Below, one piece after another: positions 12,801 through 29,144 of a DNA stretch of 64,000 bases. Made by a program: the position numbers and the translations under genes. The notes beneath the pieces were generated by a model. That model was not told the DNA's origin, ran no database searches, and was given only the letters and a program-made list of their open reading frames with translations. The DNA lies in assembly GCF_017591435.1 (NCBI RefSeq), contig NC_059304.1, positions 24,551,175 to 24,615,174 of the forward strand. Reading direction: 5' to 3'. The stretch's first letter is position 1. The number at the start of each line of letters is the position of its first letter. The stretch is from Portunus trituberculatus (lineage: Eukaryota > Arthropoda > Malacostraca > Decapoda > Portunidae).

Positions 12801-14093
12801 AAAGTATTACATAACAAATAACTTCTTGCTGGAAGTTTGCTTATACATTCAGTCTGTTTCTAAAAAGGGTGACCGTTTTAATCTCTCAAACTAGCGTCCT
12901 ATAGCTTTAAGATGGGTTCACTATTGTGCCAATTTGCAACTGAAATTACAAGTCGCTAGAAGTATCGACTGAGCCCTTCTAGTCGGAAAACATCACACAT
13001 AACGACTGGAAAGTTCATAATAGTTTGGGCTTTGGCGGGAAGTGAATGTAAACAAACAGCTACCCGCTAAGATGTCTTCTTCCAGTGACAATGCTGAAGC
13101 GATGGTTGTTCTTTTGGAAGAGTCAAAAGAAAAGAAAATGCCTGTGGATACGTCCCTGGCTAAGTAGGACGAAAGAAAGGAGTGTCCACCACACACTAAT
13201 CTTACGAAGGTTATGCACAATTGCGATCAAATAAAATCCTGACAAGGTCTTCAATCCTCACCAACAACATTCTGCATTGAGGGAAACAGTTCTTGGAGAC
13301 TGGCAGCCATTTCGTCGAACAACGATTTGTGCAAGCTTTTTTTTTTTTTACTGTATAATTCATTTCTGGGGTCCCAGATGTGTTCTTTTTCCCTCACCAG
13401 CTCCAGCATCTTCTCTACATTGACACCACATTTTTCAAAGCTTACTCCATGACATCACAACGTAAATAAAGTCATAAATTGACTAAACAAGACCAACATG
13501 TTTGTTTTGTTTTGCGACTGGTTCCTCCAGTCGTTAGGCACCGATATTCAGTCGGAAACTACCGACTTGCATCTTCAGTCGCAAATTGGCAAGTAAACCT
13601 GCCTTTAATCCCTTGATTACCTAGTTATTAAATCTATCCTCAATATAAAGATTCTTAAACATCTGTCACTTCACAATCTTTCGCTCTATTAGTGATCTGT
13701 CTCTCCGTATTCAGTCTTGGTCATCCTCTTTTAGAAATTTTAGTGAAACTTTTACTGTAGACATATCAAAAGCTTTTCATGCAGTTTGACACAAAGCTTT
13801 GATCTCAAAACTACCTTCCTACAGCTTCTATCCTTCTTCCTGCCATTTCATCTCAGGTTTCCTCTTCGATTACATATTCTTGCTGCTCATCTCCTAAACC
13901 AATTAATAATGGTTTCACCCACTCATATTATTCATCAATGATCTAAACCAAACTTGGCCATTCCCCTTGTCCTTCCCTGCAGGTTCCTGACTCAGCCCTC
14001 ATGGAGTGCAACATGAACGAGACTCTGGAAGGGAAGTGGTTCATGCAGGTGGATGAAGATAAATCTGTAATGGACAAAGCCAAGATACACTGA
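3098..14093 (+). CDS. PhyH-family Fe(II)/2-oxoglutarate dioxygenase gene, 3' part
   Basis: Three exons that join in frame: 3098-3274, 4635-4829 and 13983-14093 (TGA at 14091). Joined, they give the C-terminal ~60% of a phytanoyl-CoA dioxygenase family protein: a WYNNGCLYPEM segment, ENSCLQVIHGSHRLGRVDH, then FFHCNLLHTSDPNTS followed by RRRW, and HHHPRYTPLHKVPDSAL. In this family the late His and Arg bind iron and 2-oxoglutarate; the HxD iron motif should be in an upstream exon outside the window. The nearest relatives I recall are annotated as proline-4-hydroxylase-like or EctD-like PhyH proteins, but the substrate cannot be told. Intron 2 is 9.15 kb and full of repeats. The first exon carries two apparent one-base insertions (separate entry), so this is either a recent pseudogene or a sequence with homopolymer errors. 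Confidence 0.85.
3555..3866 (+). mobile_element. CR1-like LINE 3' end (family C2)
   Basis: Collinear with the 3' end of the C2 element at 59620-59990: CTTAGAGAGACAGG, GACCTGATAGAAGTA, TTAAGTGGTATA, GGATCAGTAGC, and a terminus of TTATGTTCATATGTTC, a degenerate copy of the TTATGTTC tail. Only about 310 bp remain, in intron 1 of the visible PhyH gene. Just upstream (3290-3500) is a degenerate GACT/GATT/GGAT-rich tract. Confidence 0.8.
3867..4634 (+). other. PhyH intron sequence with (CT)n and (AG)n
   Basis: Intronic DNA with no recognisable coding region. It holds (CT)n at about 4008-4045, (AG)n at 4257-4299 and a T-tract at 4541-4560. The two complementary tracts could pair, but nothing more can be said. 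Confidence 0.6.
4635..4829 (+). CDS. PhyH exon with distal His/Arg motif
   Basis: Acceptor TTCTGCAG ends at 4634; donor GTATTA starts at 4830. The exon is 195 nt (65 codons), phase 0 at both ends, with no stop. It encodes ALKTLPHLYVEMKAGDALFF, then HCNLLHTSDPNTSSRRRW, a VFIVAFNKRSNNPYKDHHH stretch and PRYTPLHK. His in the HCNLLH region and the following Arg are the expected distal iron and 2-oxoglutarate ligands. Confidence 0.93.
4853..5149 (-). mobile_element. tRNA-Val-derived SINE (family S1), copy A
   Basis: Read on the minus strand it begins with a tRNA-like head (GCCCGGTAGCTCAGTGG, anticodon loop TTCACAA giving CAC, T-arm GGTTCGATTCC), followed by a body containing GAAGATCGG, ATGAGCTCTGAGCTC and a CGTCTGGCTG-type block, then an ACAC-rich tail. 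The head has an A box and a B box, so an internal pol III promoter is plausible. The body matches copies at 22926 and 44040. It is not a functional tRNA gene because the acceptor stem is imperfect and a conserved SINE body follows. Confidence 0.85.
5165..5740 (-). mobile_element. CR1-like LINE 3' end (family C1), copy c, distal part
   Basis: The minus strand encodes the C-terminal domain of a CR1-like reverse transcriptase (IRPKLEYAAVVWSPSSK, LERIQKTATKMVPELKDL, YEERLKEMGLPTL, then basic residues), ending at the element's tail GGTAAATAC next to a (TG/AC) tract at 5147-5179. The 5' part of the same element appears to resume at 7690; the right arm of the inverted repeat separates the two. Confidence 0.8.
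5742..7590. repeat. right arm of the ~1.85 kb inverted repeat
   Basis: Reverse complement of 1-1855. The inner boundary is sharp: TTTTCTTCTCTTTAGAG is shared, whereas the flanking CACATAAGCAAG (minus strand) belongs to the interrupted CR1 LINE and is absent from the left arm. The outer end may run further, but the left arm stops at the window edge. The (GGA)n tract is longer here than in the left arm. Confidence 0.9.
6885..7690 (-). mobile_element. jockey-like LINE fragment (family J), inside the right arm
   Basis: The minus strand encodes the reverse-transcriptase C-terminal region: SDLFKISNWGKF, VVFNASNTQFLHL, FFNDTQLSPSS, LNILGLSFTHNLNW-like residues, LLHRVESKAFRL-like residues and FSGKLWNSLLLYFHLP, with several frame breaks, ending in the family tail and an A-tract at about 6855-6870. 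It is 5'-truncated and abuts the CR1 LINE at ~7690 in the same orientation. Confidence 0.8.
7690..9190 (-). mobile_element. CR1-like LINE (family C1), copy c, proximal part
   Basis: The minus strand contains remains of the endonuclease end (RSDHVTLEMEIQEED), the linker, then reverse-transcriptase motifs KAMGPDGVSGWVLKECKEQL, GKVPLEWKRANVIPIF and, after an insertion, FDKIPHGRLLWKL and REMRTVIRD. Frames are broken many times. Its reading stops at 7690; the missing distal domain lies at 5165-5740. It was therefore probably one element, later split and partly deleted. Confidence 0.75.
8000..8208 (+). mobile_element. candidate solo LTR inside the CR1 fragment
   Basis: A 209-bp GC-richer block starting TGTCGTAAAAC and ending AATAAAGGACATGCTAACA (TG..CA ends, AATAAA near the 3' end) replaces part of the reverse-transcriptase coding sequence. 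The flanking tetranucleotides (TAGT and TATC) do not match, so the call rests on end structure and on the break in the LINE. Confidence 0.4.
9199..9562. repeat. cluster of simple repeats
   Basis: (TG)n 9203-9240, a GATGT-rich tract 9240-9275, (ATT)n 9311-9412, (GTA)n 9418-9508 and (GGT)n 9534-9562 in series. Poly-Tyr, poly-Ser and poly-Val frames here are artefacts. Confidence 0.95.
9563..12208 (+). other. PhyH intron sequence, no gene recognised
   Basis: Contains (CT)n at 9749-9807 and T-tracts at 10555-10564, 11319-11339 and 11765-11783. Several short frames were read on both strands; none shows a domain or flanking splice signals that would support a gene. Confidence 0.6.
12209..12763 (+). 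mobile_element. PIF/Harbinger-like non-autonomous element, copy 1
   Basis: Inverted ends: TTCACACGTGTCAATATGCG on the left and CGCATATTGACATGTGAACC on the right, continuing inward as GACTGAAATT(A/G)CAAGTCG. Flanking trinucleotides TAA and TCA are close to the TWA duplication of PIF/Harbinger elements. Inside, ATGTCTTCCTCCAGTGACG (12360) matches the start of a short frame in copy 2, so both derive from one coding ancestor. Confidence 0.7.
12910..13604 (+). mobile_element. PIF/Harbinger-like non-autonomous element, copy 2
   Basis: A 695-bp element with inverted ends (AGATGGGTTCACTATTGTGC and, reversed from the right, AGGCAGGTTTACTTGCC), both running into ATTTGC(A/G)ACTGAA, flanked by identical TTA trinucleotides at 12907-12909 and 13605-13607. 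TTA duplication is typical of PIF/Harbinger. On the plus strand a remnant frame starts MSSSSDNAEAMVVLLEE; on the minus strand one reads LFDEMAASLQELFPSM. These look like ends of two convergent former genes, as in two-gene Harbinger elements. It is non-autonomous. Confidence 0.75.
13983..14093 (+). CDS. PhyH terminal coding exon
   Basis: Acceptor CCCTGCAG ends at 13982. The exon starts VPDSALMEC and ends DKAKIH-stop, 37 codons with the stop. HK from the previous exon plus VPDSA restores the family's typical KVPDSA motif, which is why I place this exon in the gene despite a 9 kb intron. A TATTCAATAAAG poly(A) signal follows. Confidence 0.85.
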   Translation, partial: VPDSALMECNMNETLEGKWFMQVDEDKSVMDKAKIH

Positions 14094-14185
14094 GCAAGCA
14101 AAAGAAGTAACAGTATGATGTATATTCTTCAGAGGAACATAGCTGCAGCATATATAGTCTACTATTCCACCTATGTGGTGTATTC

Positions 14186-14191
14186 AATAAA
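14186..14191 (+). terminator. AATAAA polyadenylation signal
   Basis: Canonical AATAAA about 93 nt after the PhyH stop codon, in a short AT-rich 3' UTR. Confidence 0.7.
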
Positions 14192-14467
14192 GACACACTA
14201 AACCAATGCAAGTAATATTCCTCTTCCTCTCTGTGCCTCAAATTCTTAGACACTTCGTTCCCTCATTAGGACTATTTTCAAGTCAGAAAATAATAAGTTT
14301 CTCTCTCTCTCTTTGAGTGCAGTACTGGATCATAGTGTTGCCACTGTTTTATAGCAAAAATTATTTTATTTCATAGTTTTCAGACCCTACCCAACATTCT
14401 GCTGCTGATTCTCTTCAACAATGGCTTCACATATCTAAGCAACAGGCAGAGAATTGGTGAGTAAATG

Positions 14468-15140
14468 CATGTTTGGGGGTTTCACTCACAGTTTTACTAG
14501 ATAGGGTGGAATCAAAAGCTTTTTGATCTCATCAACTCCCCTCCTCTGACTGAATGTCTTCAGCCTCTTTCTCACTGCTGGAATGTTGCATCCCTTGCTA
14601 TCTTTTATTGCTATTTTCATGCTAACTGCTCTTCTGATCTTGCTAACTGCATGCCTCCCCTCCTCCTGCAGCTTCACTGCACAAGACTTTCTTCTTCCTC
14701 TCACCCCTATACTGTCCAACTCTCTAATGCAAGAGTTAGCCAGTATTCTGAATCATCCATACTTTTTTTTTTTTTATACCATGTGGGCTTTTAATGGAAA
14801 TTTATGGGCTAAAGGGGATATTTTTTGGGGTACCTCCTATCTCAAAGCCCACCCGCTAGAAAACCATTGCCCTGAGTGAGGAAGCCCAACCTACACTTGG
14901 ACCGTGGACAGGATTCGAACCCGTGCGCTTGGAGGTCCCTCGGACCCCAAAGCACGCATGGTTCCACTGTACCATGGCAAACCCCCCTGTCTGCTTCTGT
15001 ATTTCCATCTTCCTATGACTTGACTTATTTCAAGACATTTTTTGCTAACTTTCCTAATCTTTAAGGGAACTGGCAATCAAGTAGGATTTTTCTTTTTATT
15101 TTTTGTTGTCCTTGGCCAGCTTTCCCTATTCCATAAAAAA
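14468..15140 (+). mobile_element. jockey-like LINE 3' fragment (family J), interrupted
   Basis: Starts abruptly at CATGTTTGGGGGTTTCAC and matches the other family J copies (SHRWNVASLAIFYCYF-like, then ANCMPPLLLQLHCTRL-like residues across frame breaks). It is interrupted at 14763-14988 by a SINE, resumes at CTGCTTCTGTATTTCCATC and ends with the family tail and A-rich sequence near 15140. Confidence 0.8.
14763..14988 (-). mobile_element. tRNA-derived SINE (family S3) nested in a LINE
   Basis: On the minus strand the head GTTTGCCATGGTACAGTGG resembles an A box and GGTTCGAATCC (14911-14921 reversed) is a perfect B box; the element ends in a poly(A) (T-tract at 14764-14775 on the plus strand). 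It separates two collinear parts of the family J LINE, which dates it as the younger insertion. About 25 bases of LINE sequence are missing at the site. Confidence 0.75.
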
Positions 15141-16377
<1,237 letters not shown>

Positions 16378-16547
16378 ATATCCTAAATGAGCACCAGGGT
16401 GTGATGTACAGAGAAGCAAAGTAAAAATCAGTTCTACAATTTCTCTGTACTATTCAGTACTTATACAACCACAAAGCCACCATGCCTTGATATAACATTG
16501 CTTCTGTAACTCAGCTGCTACACCCATGGATTATAGGATGGTAGAGG

Positions 16548-16591
<44 letters not shown>

Positions 16592-16697
16592 CAATTTTCA
16601 TTACCAGAATGCAATTTTCATGACATTTTGCTGGACAAATAATTAACAAGTTTCATGGTCACAACAAAGAGACACCATGCTCTTCCATGTGGGTAAT

Positions 16698-20340
<3,643 letters not shown>

Positions 20341-20736
20341 TGTGATCAGCTTCACACTACACTGCACTCTTATTTATTCCTGTAACACAATTAAATTGTA
20401 AACAAAATGAAAATCATAAAATGTATGGGACCCAATTTTTAAGCACTTTAATTTCAATTTGAGTCCTATCAATCCCAGTATTGTTTGTTTCTGTCTTTCC
20501 TTATTTTCTATATTCTATTCCTCTCTCAAAGATTCCTGCTACTCTTCAATATGATTAGCGTAGACCAAAGTGAATTCGGGTCACTTTTTACATCTTTTAT
20601 TATAAAATCTACACAAATCAGCCAAATCAATTGAAAATTTGTGTGAAGGTACCTTACTATGTGATACATATCCCCTGAAAGAAAATACTAATTTTGTTCA
20701 TCATTATAGAAGTTATTAACATAAATAAGTGGCCTA
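20341..20736. other. 5' flank of PSMG2, no core promoter recognised
   Basis: AT-rich sequence directly upstream (minus-strand sense) of the PSMG2 start codon. It must carry the 5' UTR and probably promoter, but I see no clear TATA box or initiator that I would mark. Confidence 0.4.
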
Positions 20737-20739
20737 CTC

Positions 20740-20833
20740 TATGCCGAAGTCCTGGTGTGAATTGGACCACCCTTTGGGCCACTAAAGTTCTAATGTTTTT
20801 TTCAGTATCTTTTATGTATTTTACTTTTTTTTC

Positions 20834-20882
<49 letters not shown>

Positions 20883-22017
20883 ATATGTTTTTAGATTTTT
20901 TATAGTTGTTATAGGCCACATCCACACCTCGAATCTGATAAGGTGTTGTGCCCACAAGCTTTATGGGTCCATAAAACATATTTCACATCAACAGAGTCAT
21001 CAACATCATCCTTTTTTGGCCTGTCATATGCGTCATTTGGTTTTCTTTCCAAAAACTTCATTTTCAAGAGCTCTTTGCCACACAAAATCACACGCCCAAT
21101 GTATGCTTTTCCATAATCATCTTCGTTTGTGTCCTCTATACTGCTGATTGAAAAATGACTGCTGTTCAATAGCTCAGCATCTTCCTCCTCTGCTGAACTG
21201 GGTTCCTTTAGTGGAGTGCTGTTGCGGAATCTCTTCCTTGATGTCCTTTCTTCTGGCGCTTTCCTTTTCTTTTCTAGTCTCTTCTTCAAACTCTCCCAGA
21301 AAGTTGTCAACATCTTCATCTTCCCCAGATGAAACTTCTTTCCTTTTTCTTGTGGTTCTGTTTCTTTGTTTTTCTTCTGCTTTCTTCTTCTTTTCAAGGA
21401 TCATCTTTTCTGTCTCCTCGACTGCTTCTAAGAACTCATCGTGCGTTATGACGCAACTATGGACATCTATTTTTCTTCTTGCCATTGTCTGCGTTGTACC
21501 ACTAGTGGTTGGGTAAGGCTTTCTGAAATATCTGCCATTGTCTGCTCAAAAGAGGTTGAGGGGGAAATCATCTCTCTGGAAGGACTGACCTTCTTTGGAG
21601 TCGCTGGTTTGTGGACTGGCTCTGAAGATGTCTGGACACTTTTGCATAATTTATACAGATCTGGGTTGAATGTTTTCACTGGATAAACACTGCAGTCAGG
21701 TGGATACAAACCAGTCTTTTTAAAGGCCATTTTTACAATTGGGAGACTGAAACATTCATCCCAAACCTTGCCCACCAAACCTACAAATTCCCCTTTGGTA
21801 ATTTTCCGAGCAGTTTGCTGCTTGCCATTTGGCAATAGTGGCATCCCACCTGGTCTTCAAAGGCTTGGAATAGCAAACATCAAGAGGTTGCAGTACATCA
21901 GTGATGTGAGGAGGAAGATTAATGATGGTTTTAACTAAAAAAAAAAAAAAAAAAAACATTAGGAAGCTTTGATTTAGCAAAAACATAATAAAAGTGTGGT
22001 GGCCCGATACACCCCGG
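20740..22017 (-). mobile_element. pogo-like DNA transposon, internally deleted
   Basis: The left end GGTGTGAATTGGACCACC (about 20756) and the right end GTGGCCCGATACACCCCGG (22000-22018) are imperfect inverted copies, next to a TA at 22018. Between them the minus strand encodes only the C-terminal third of a pogo/Tigger/jerky-type transposase. The N-terminal DNA-binding region and most of the DDE core are missing. Confidence 0.65.
20909..21940 (-). pseudogene. pogo/Tigger-type transposase, C-terminal remnant
   Basis: Read on the minus strand: LPPHITDVLQPLDVCYSKPL then TRWDATIAKWQ (the end of the DDE_1-type domain, where related proteins read HTTDKLQPLD), a frameshift near 21800, GEFVGLVGKVWDECFS and FKKTGLYPPDC, then a long charged tail with KKKKAEEKQRNRTTRKRK. 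A second frameshift lies near 21210 and the frame ends at 20909. It has no visible catalytic triad and is a fossil. Confidence 0.75.
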
Positions 22018-22028
22018 TATACGAAATA

Positions 22029-22428
22029 CACCGGGGTGAATCCGGCCACTCATTGAAGTGCCTATAGCACTAAAACTAAAAGGAATTTTTTATTTCTGAT
22101 TAAAGCATGCAAAAGAACAGAGAATTGTCTATATGATCTGCAATTCTTATAAAAATTCTACAAAATTTTGTGTACTTTCAGAAGAAATTGTTTTTTTTTT
22201 TTTTTTCGGATACAAATATTTTGCAACTTTGAAAAACACACTTTTTTTGGGGACGCCCTAGGAACCATAAGTTTTCGGTCAGGACCAAAAACTTTTTAAG
22301 GTTGTGTAGATACTGAAGTGGGCTTTCAAGCCCAGTATTCACTTTTTTCAATATTCAAATTTTTCATAAATTTTTGAGGAGTGGCCCAATTCACCCCAAC
22401 TGGCAGGGGGGACCAGTTCACCCCGGTC
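22029..22428. mobile_element. pogo-like MITE, 400 bp, TA duplication
   Basis: Left end CACCGGGGTGAATCCGGCC (22029-22047) and right end GGACCAGTTCACCCCGGTC (22410-22428) are inverted copies, each flanked outside by TA (22027-22028 and 22429-22430). No coding capacity. It sits within about 10 bases of the end of the preceding pogo-like element. Confidence 0.75.
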
Positions 22429-22430
22429 TA

Positions 22431-22822
22431 TACTAGTTTCTTTGTCACATTATATCATTATTATCTTTTTAGTACAACTTTTACAACTATGTGCTTTCTG
22501 ATGTGATGTGTGTTCTGCTGATCTTTGATGCAAATACGTCTTATTTGTTGGTGATCTCAAACTGTATTTTGTGCTTCCATCCATAAAATCTCAGGCTTTT
22601 AGTGATATTCAATCTTTACAAAATTATATTTTTGTTCTGTATCAAAGATGTTTTTTTGGGGGTCTTACTTTTCTTATCAACAAATGCACTTGCATGAACT
22701 TCTCCAGACAAAATACTGTTCTTATTTCTGACTAATTCTTAGGCAATCACCCCATTCCAAAAAAATGCATAAAGAATGTGTTGGGGACACTGGCATTCTA
22801 AGATATTCCTCACTGAAATTCC

Positions 22823-22881
<59 letters not shown>

Positions 22882-22925
22882 GGTAATCCAAACACACACA
22901 CACACACATACACATACACACACAC
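22431..22925. other. AT-rich sequence with (CT)n and (AC)n
   Basis: No gene recognised. (CT)n lies at 22825-22880 and an AC-rich tract at 22890-22925, immediately before the SINE head. Confidence 0.6.
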
Positions 22926-23143
22926 TGCGTAGTGTAGTGGTTAGCACGCTCAACTCACAATCGAGAAGGCCGGGTTCGAGTCCCGGCGCGGCGAGGTACG
23001 GGATGTAACTCAAGGGGTTGTGGCCTCGCTTTCCCAGTGTGTGTTGTGTGTGATGTGGTCTCAGTCCTACCCGAAGATCGGTCTATGAGCTCTGAGCTCG
23101 CTCCATAATGGGAAAGACTGGCTGGGTGACCAGCAGGCGACCG

Positions 23144-23144
<1 letters not shown>
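22926..23144 (+). mobile_element. tRNA-Val-derived SINE (family S1), copy C
   Basis: The tRNA-like head begins GCGTAGTGTAGTGGTTAG, the anticodon loop is CTCACAA (CAC), and the B box GGTTCGAGTCC is at 22973-22983. The body shares GAAGATCGG, ATGAGCTCTGAGCTCG and GACTGGCTGG with copies A and B. It is embedded in (AC)n on both sides. Confidence 0.85.

Positions 23145-23224
<80 letters not shown>
23145..23224. repeat. (AC)n microsatellite, SINE tail
   Basis: An 80-bp AC run directly continuing the 3' end of the S1 SINE and ending just before the C1 LINE. Confidence 0.95.
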
Positions 23225-23226
<2 letters not shown>

Positions 23227-23276
23227 ACACAAGTGGAACAAGTTTAACTAAAAATGATAAAGGCAGGAGACTAAAA

Positions 23277-24051
23277 ATGATGTATACGAACACAGATGGG
23301 GTTTTATCAAGTAAATTAGAATTAAGAGATTACATAAAGAAAGAAAATCCAGATATTGTATGCCTGGCTGAAACAAAACTAAATAAGGCAATCAAAATAG
23401 ACTTGGATAATAGGTATAATGTATGGAGAAGAGACAGAGTGGGTAAAGGAGGAGGAGGAGTCATGATTATGTTAAGGAAGGAGATAGTGATCAACCAAGT
23501 GGAATGTGGGGAAGGAAAAGCAGAAGTATTGTATGTTAAGATGCATATTAATAAAAAAAAGAGTTAACAATCATTGTAACATATGTGCCACCAAAACAAA
23601 TTCATGGACCAATCAAGAATATAAAGACATGATAGATGACACAATAAGGAGTCTAACGAGAATCGTTAAAGAAAGGAGAAAAGTGATATTAGTAGGAGAT
23701 TTCAACTGTAAAGAAGTGGACTGGGAAAATTATGAAAGTGGTATGGGGGAAGAAGCCTGGGGAGAAAGATTCTTGAACCTAATGATAGACAATATGATGG
23801 ACCAGAGAGTAAAGGAATGCACAAGATTCAGAGGAAACGACGAGCCGGTGAGATTGGACCTAGTTTTTACAAGGGCTATACAAATGAATGATGATATAAG
23901 ATATAAGTGCCCATTGGGAAAGAGTGACCATGCAATATTAGAAATAGATATAGAAGAGGGAAAGGAAGATAGAGACGATTCATACAAAGGAGACCGATTA
24001 AATTACAGAAAGGCTGATATTGAGAATCTCAAGAACTATTTTAAAACGTAG
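23277..24051 (+). pseudogene. C1 LINE endonuclease domain, frameshifted
   Basis: Two overlapping frames (23277-23567 and 23506-24051) together form the endonuclease; the shift falls near 23560 in an A-rich run. Conserved AETKL (Glu), GDFNC (Asp-Asn), and SDH residues are present. Confidence 0.85.
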
Positions 24052-24279
24052 ACTGGGAGGAGATGGAAAACTCAGAGACAATGCAAGAGAAATATAACTT
24101 ATTTTTGGAAATATACAAAACAGGAGTCAGGGGAATATGTCCCGAAATATAGACCTAAAGAAGAAAGAAAGAAAGATTGGTTTAATGCAAGGTGTGCTAG
24201 GGCAAAGGAGAAAAGAGATGGAGCATGGAAAAGGTGGAGGAGAAATAGAAATCCAGCAAATAAGGAAAACTTCAAGGCA

Positions 24280-25991
24280 GTGAGAAATGAATATGTTAAG
24301 GTGAGGAAGGAAGAGGAAAAGAACTTCGAAAAGGACATTGTCGAAAAATGTAAGGAGCAACCAAAATTGTTCTATAGATTCATAAATGGAAAAATTAGGC
24401 AAAAAGAAACAATAGAAAGGTTAAAAGGAGAGAACGGGATGGTGGAAGACCCAAAAAGTATGGCAGAACTATTAAATAAAAAATTTCAGGAGGTCTTTAC
24501 TAAGGAATCTAAATTTGAAAGGCCACAGGGTAATAGAGAGACAATCTATATGAAAGAGATTAAAGTAACCAAGCTTGAAATAAAAGAGTTAATGAAGGAA
24601 CTGGATGAAGACAAGGCAATGGGACCGGATGAAGTCTCAGGCAGAATACTGAAAGAATGTAGGGAAGAACTAGCAAGTCCTATATACAACATCATAAAAT
24701 GCTCAATAGAAAATGGAACAGTACCAGTAGAATGGAAAAGAGCTGAGGTGGTTCCCATATATAAGAGCGGAAGGAAGGAAGAACCTTTAAATTACAGACT
24801 GGTATCACTAACTAGTGTAATATGCAAGATGTGTGAAAGAATACTAAAGAAACAATGGATCAAGTTCCTTGAAGACAACAAATTAATATCAAATAACCAA
24901 TTTGGTTTTAGAAAAATACAGTCTTGTGTAACTAATTTATTGAGTTTCTATTCTAGAATAGTTGATAGAGTACAAGAGAGAGAGAGAGATGGGTTGACTG
25001 CATTTATTTGGATTTAAAAAAGGCATTTGACAAAGTGCCACATGCAAGATTACTATGGAAGTTAGAGGAGAAGGGTGGCTTAAAAGGAAGCACATTGAGA
25101 TGGATAGAAAATTATTTGAGGGGGAGAGAAATAAGGACGGTAGTTAAAGATATGAAGTCCAAATGGAGAGCAGTAGAAAGCGGAGTGCCACAGGGGTCAG
25201 TATTAGCACCAATACTTTTTCTCATTTATATTAACGATATGCCAGGAGTGAACAGCTACATAAATCTGTTTGCAGATGATACGAAACTGTGCAGAGTTAT
25301 AAAGCAAAAAGAGGATTGTGAAATACTGCAAGAAGACCTAAATAAGATCTGGGAATGGAGCTAAAAGTGGGAAATGGAATTCAATGTGAACAAAAGCCAT
25401 GTCATGGAAATGGGAAAGAGTGAAAGACGACCTGTGGGAATCTATAAGATGGGAGATGGAGTAGAACTGGAGAAAGTTAAAAAGGAAAAGGACTTAGGAG
25501 TGACGATGGAAGAAAACAATCAACCAGTAAGCCATATTGATAGAATTTTTAGAGAAACATATAATTTGCTAAGGAATATTGGAGTAGCATTTCACTACAT
25601 GGACAAAGAAATGATGAAGAAATTGATAAGTACTATAATAAGATCCAGATTGGAATATGCAGGAGTAGTGTGGACCCCTCATAAAAAGAAACACATAAGG
25701 AAATTGGAGAGGCTACAAAAAATAGCTACAAGAATGGTTCCAGAATTTGAAGGGATGACATATGAGGAGAGACTAAAGGCTATGGATCTACCAACCCTGG
25801 AACAAAGAAGGGAGAGAGGAGACCTGATACAAGTTTATAAATTGATCAACGGAATGGACCAAGTGGATAATGAGAAACTGATCCTGAGAGAAGAATATGA
25901 CATCCGAAGAACAAGATCGCATAGTAAAAAGCTGAGAAAAGGAAGATGTCTGAGAGATATTAAAAATATAGTTTCCACAGAGATGTATTGA
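24280..25991 (+). pseudogene. C1 LINE reverse transcriptase, broken in three places
   Basis: Frames 24280-25017, 25008-25364 and 25374-25991 carry the finger/palm motifs, the FADD catalytic box and the thumb/C-terminal domain in order. The first break follows an (AG) slippage run (GAGAGAGAGAGA, ~24975); an in-frame TAA at 25362 lies in WEWS-stop-KWEMEF. Confidence 0.88.
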
Positions 25992-26128
25992 GACATGGAA
26001 CAGTTTAAATGAAGAAGTAGTGTCTGCAACGAGTGTGCATACTTTTAAAGTAAGATTGGATAAGTGTAGATATGGAGACGGGCCACACGAGCATAAAGCC
26101 CAGGCCCTGTAAAACTACAACTAGGTAA

Positions 26129-26338
<210 letters not shown>

Positions 26339-26817
26339 ATGCAAGAGTGGTAGTGGAAATGGAATAGAGTAATGGATATATTTACTGAAATCCCTTGAAT
26401 TGACGCGTCATTTTAACACGTTCCCTGTAATTGCCAGCACGGTGAACTCACCCGCACTGCGATACAAATAAATTGTTGTCACATCAGTACTGGTCAAGCC
26501 AGCAAAGTGAGAAGAGTAGAATGTTGTCTGGGAGGACACCCAAACGAACTGGCAACCTCAAAGTGTTTGCCCACCAGCGGGTCGCATCGCACACCGTGAA
26601 AAATATTTGAATTCTCTGTGATACAACCCACTGGTGGGCATACTTTATTTGTCAATATTCAGTGCGTCTCTATACTGTACTAGACTTTTCCTTTCCAAAA
26701 TTTGTTTAGATATTTTTGTCTCTTTATTTTCCATATTTTAGAAAATGAATGCTACATGGTTTTATAGCCCACTTACTTCAACAGAAGAGAGAGAGAAGAT
26801 AAAATATGATAACAAAG

Positions 26818-28342
<1,525 letters not shown>

Positions 28343-28578
28343 AAAAATTTTGATATTATGAAGATCAATAAAGAAAATTATTGAAGTTTATCAAGGAAAG
28401 TCCAATTGTGATATCTCAGTTTTGATTATTTGTTATAAAAAACATTTATGTTCTTCTGAAGGAAAAATGCAAGATAACTATATTATCTTACATGTATTAC
28501 AAAAAAAGAAAAAGGTTTTCCAGTTAATTTTTACAGCATATATTTTTTGTTATTTATTGTTTAGTTTCTTTACATATG

Positions 28579-28584
<6 letters not shown>

Positions 28585-28652
<68 letters not shown>
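28585..28652. repeat. (AT)n microsatellite
   Basis: A 68-bp AT run in an AT-rich segment between the pogo-like element and the right piggyBac-like end. Confidence 0.95.
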
Positions 28653-28656
<4 letters not shown>

Positions 28657-29144
28657 TGCAATTCAAAGGAGTCACCATTGGCAGCTTTTTTTTTTTACAA
28701 ATTGCTCAAATAATATAAGGAAAAAAATTAAAATCAATAAAACAAAATCATTGCAGCTGTCAAAGAATGTCCAATTGAAATTCCTGTTTCAATGATTTCT
28801 TATAGAAATAAGTTTTACCTTCTGAAGAAAAAAATGCAAGAGATTTAATATTTTTTTACATGTTTTAGAAAGAAAATCTGGAAACAAAACTATTTTTCAT
28901 ATAATTTTTATAAAACTGAAAACGAAATAAGCTTCACATTATTAATCAGTCTGTTTTTTACGTCCTCCTACACATACTGTTTATTGAAATTTCACTAGGT
29001 ATTTCATCACATTTATATTAAAAATAAGATTAATCAAATGTGATATATGTGAAAACTGTTGAACGATCCACCCGTGGATCGCATCGCAACAGTAGATAGT
29101 AACTGATGACCCACCGGTGGGTCGTATCGCAGGGAATATGTTCA

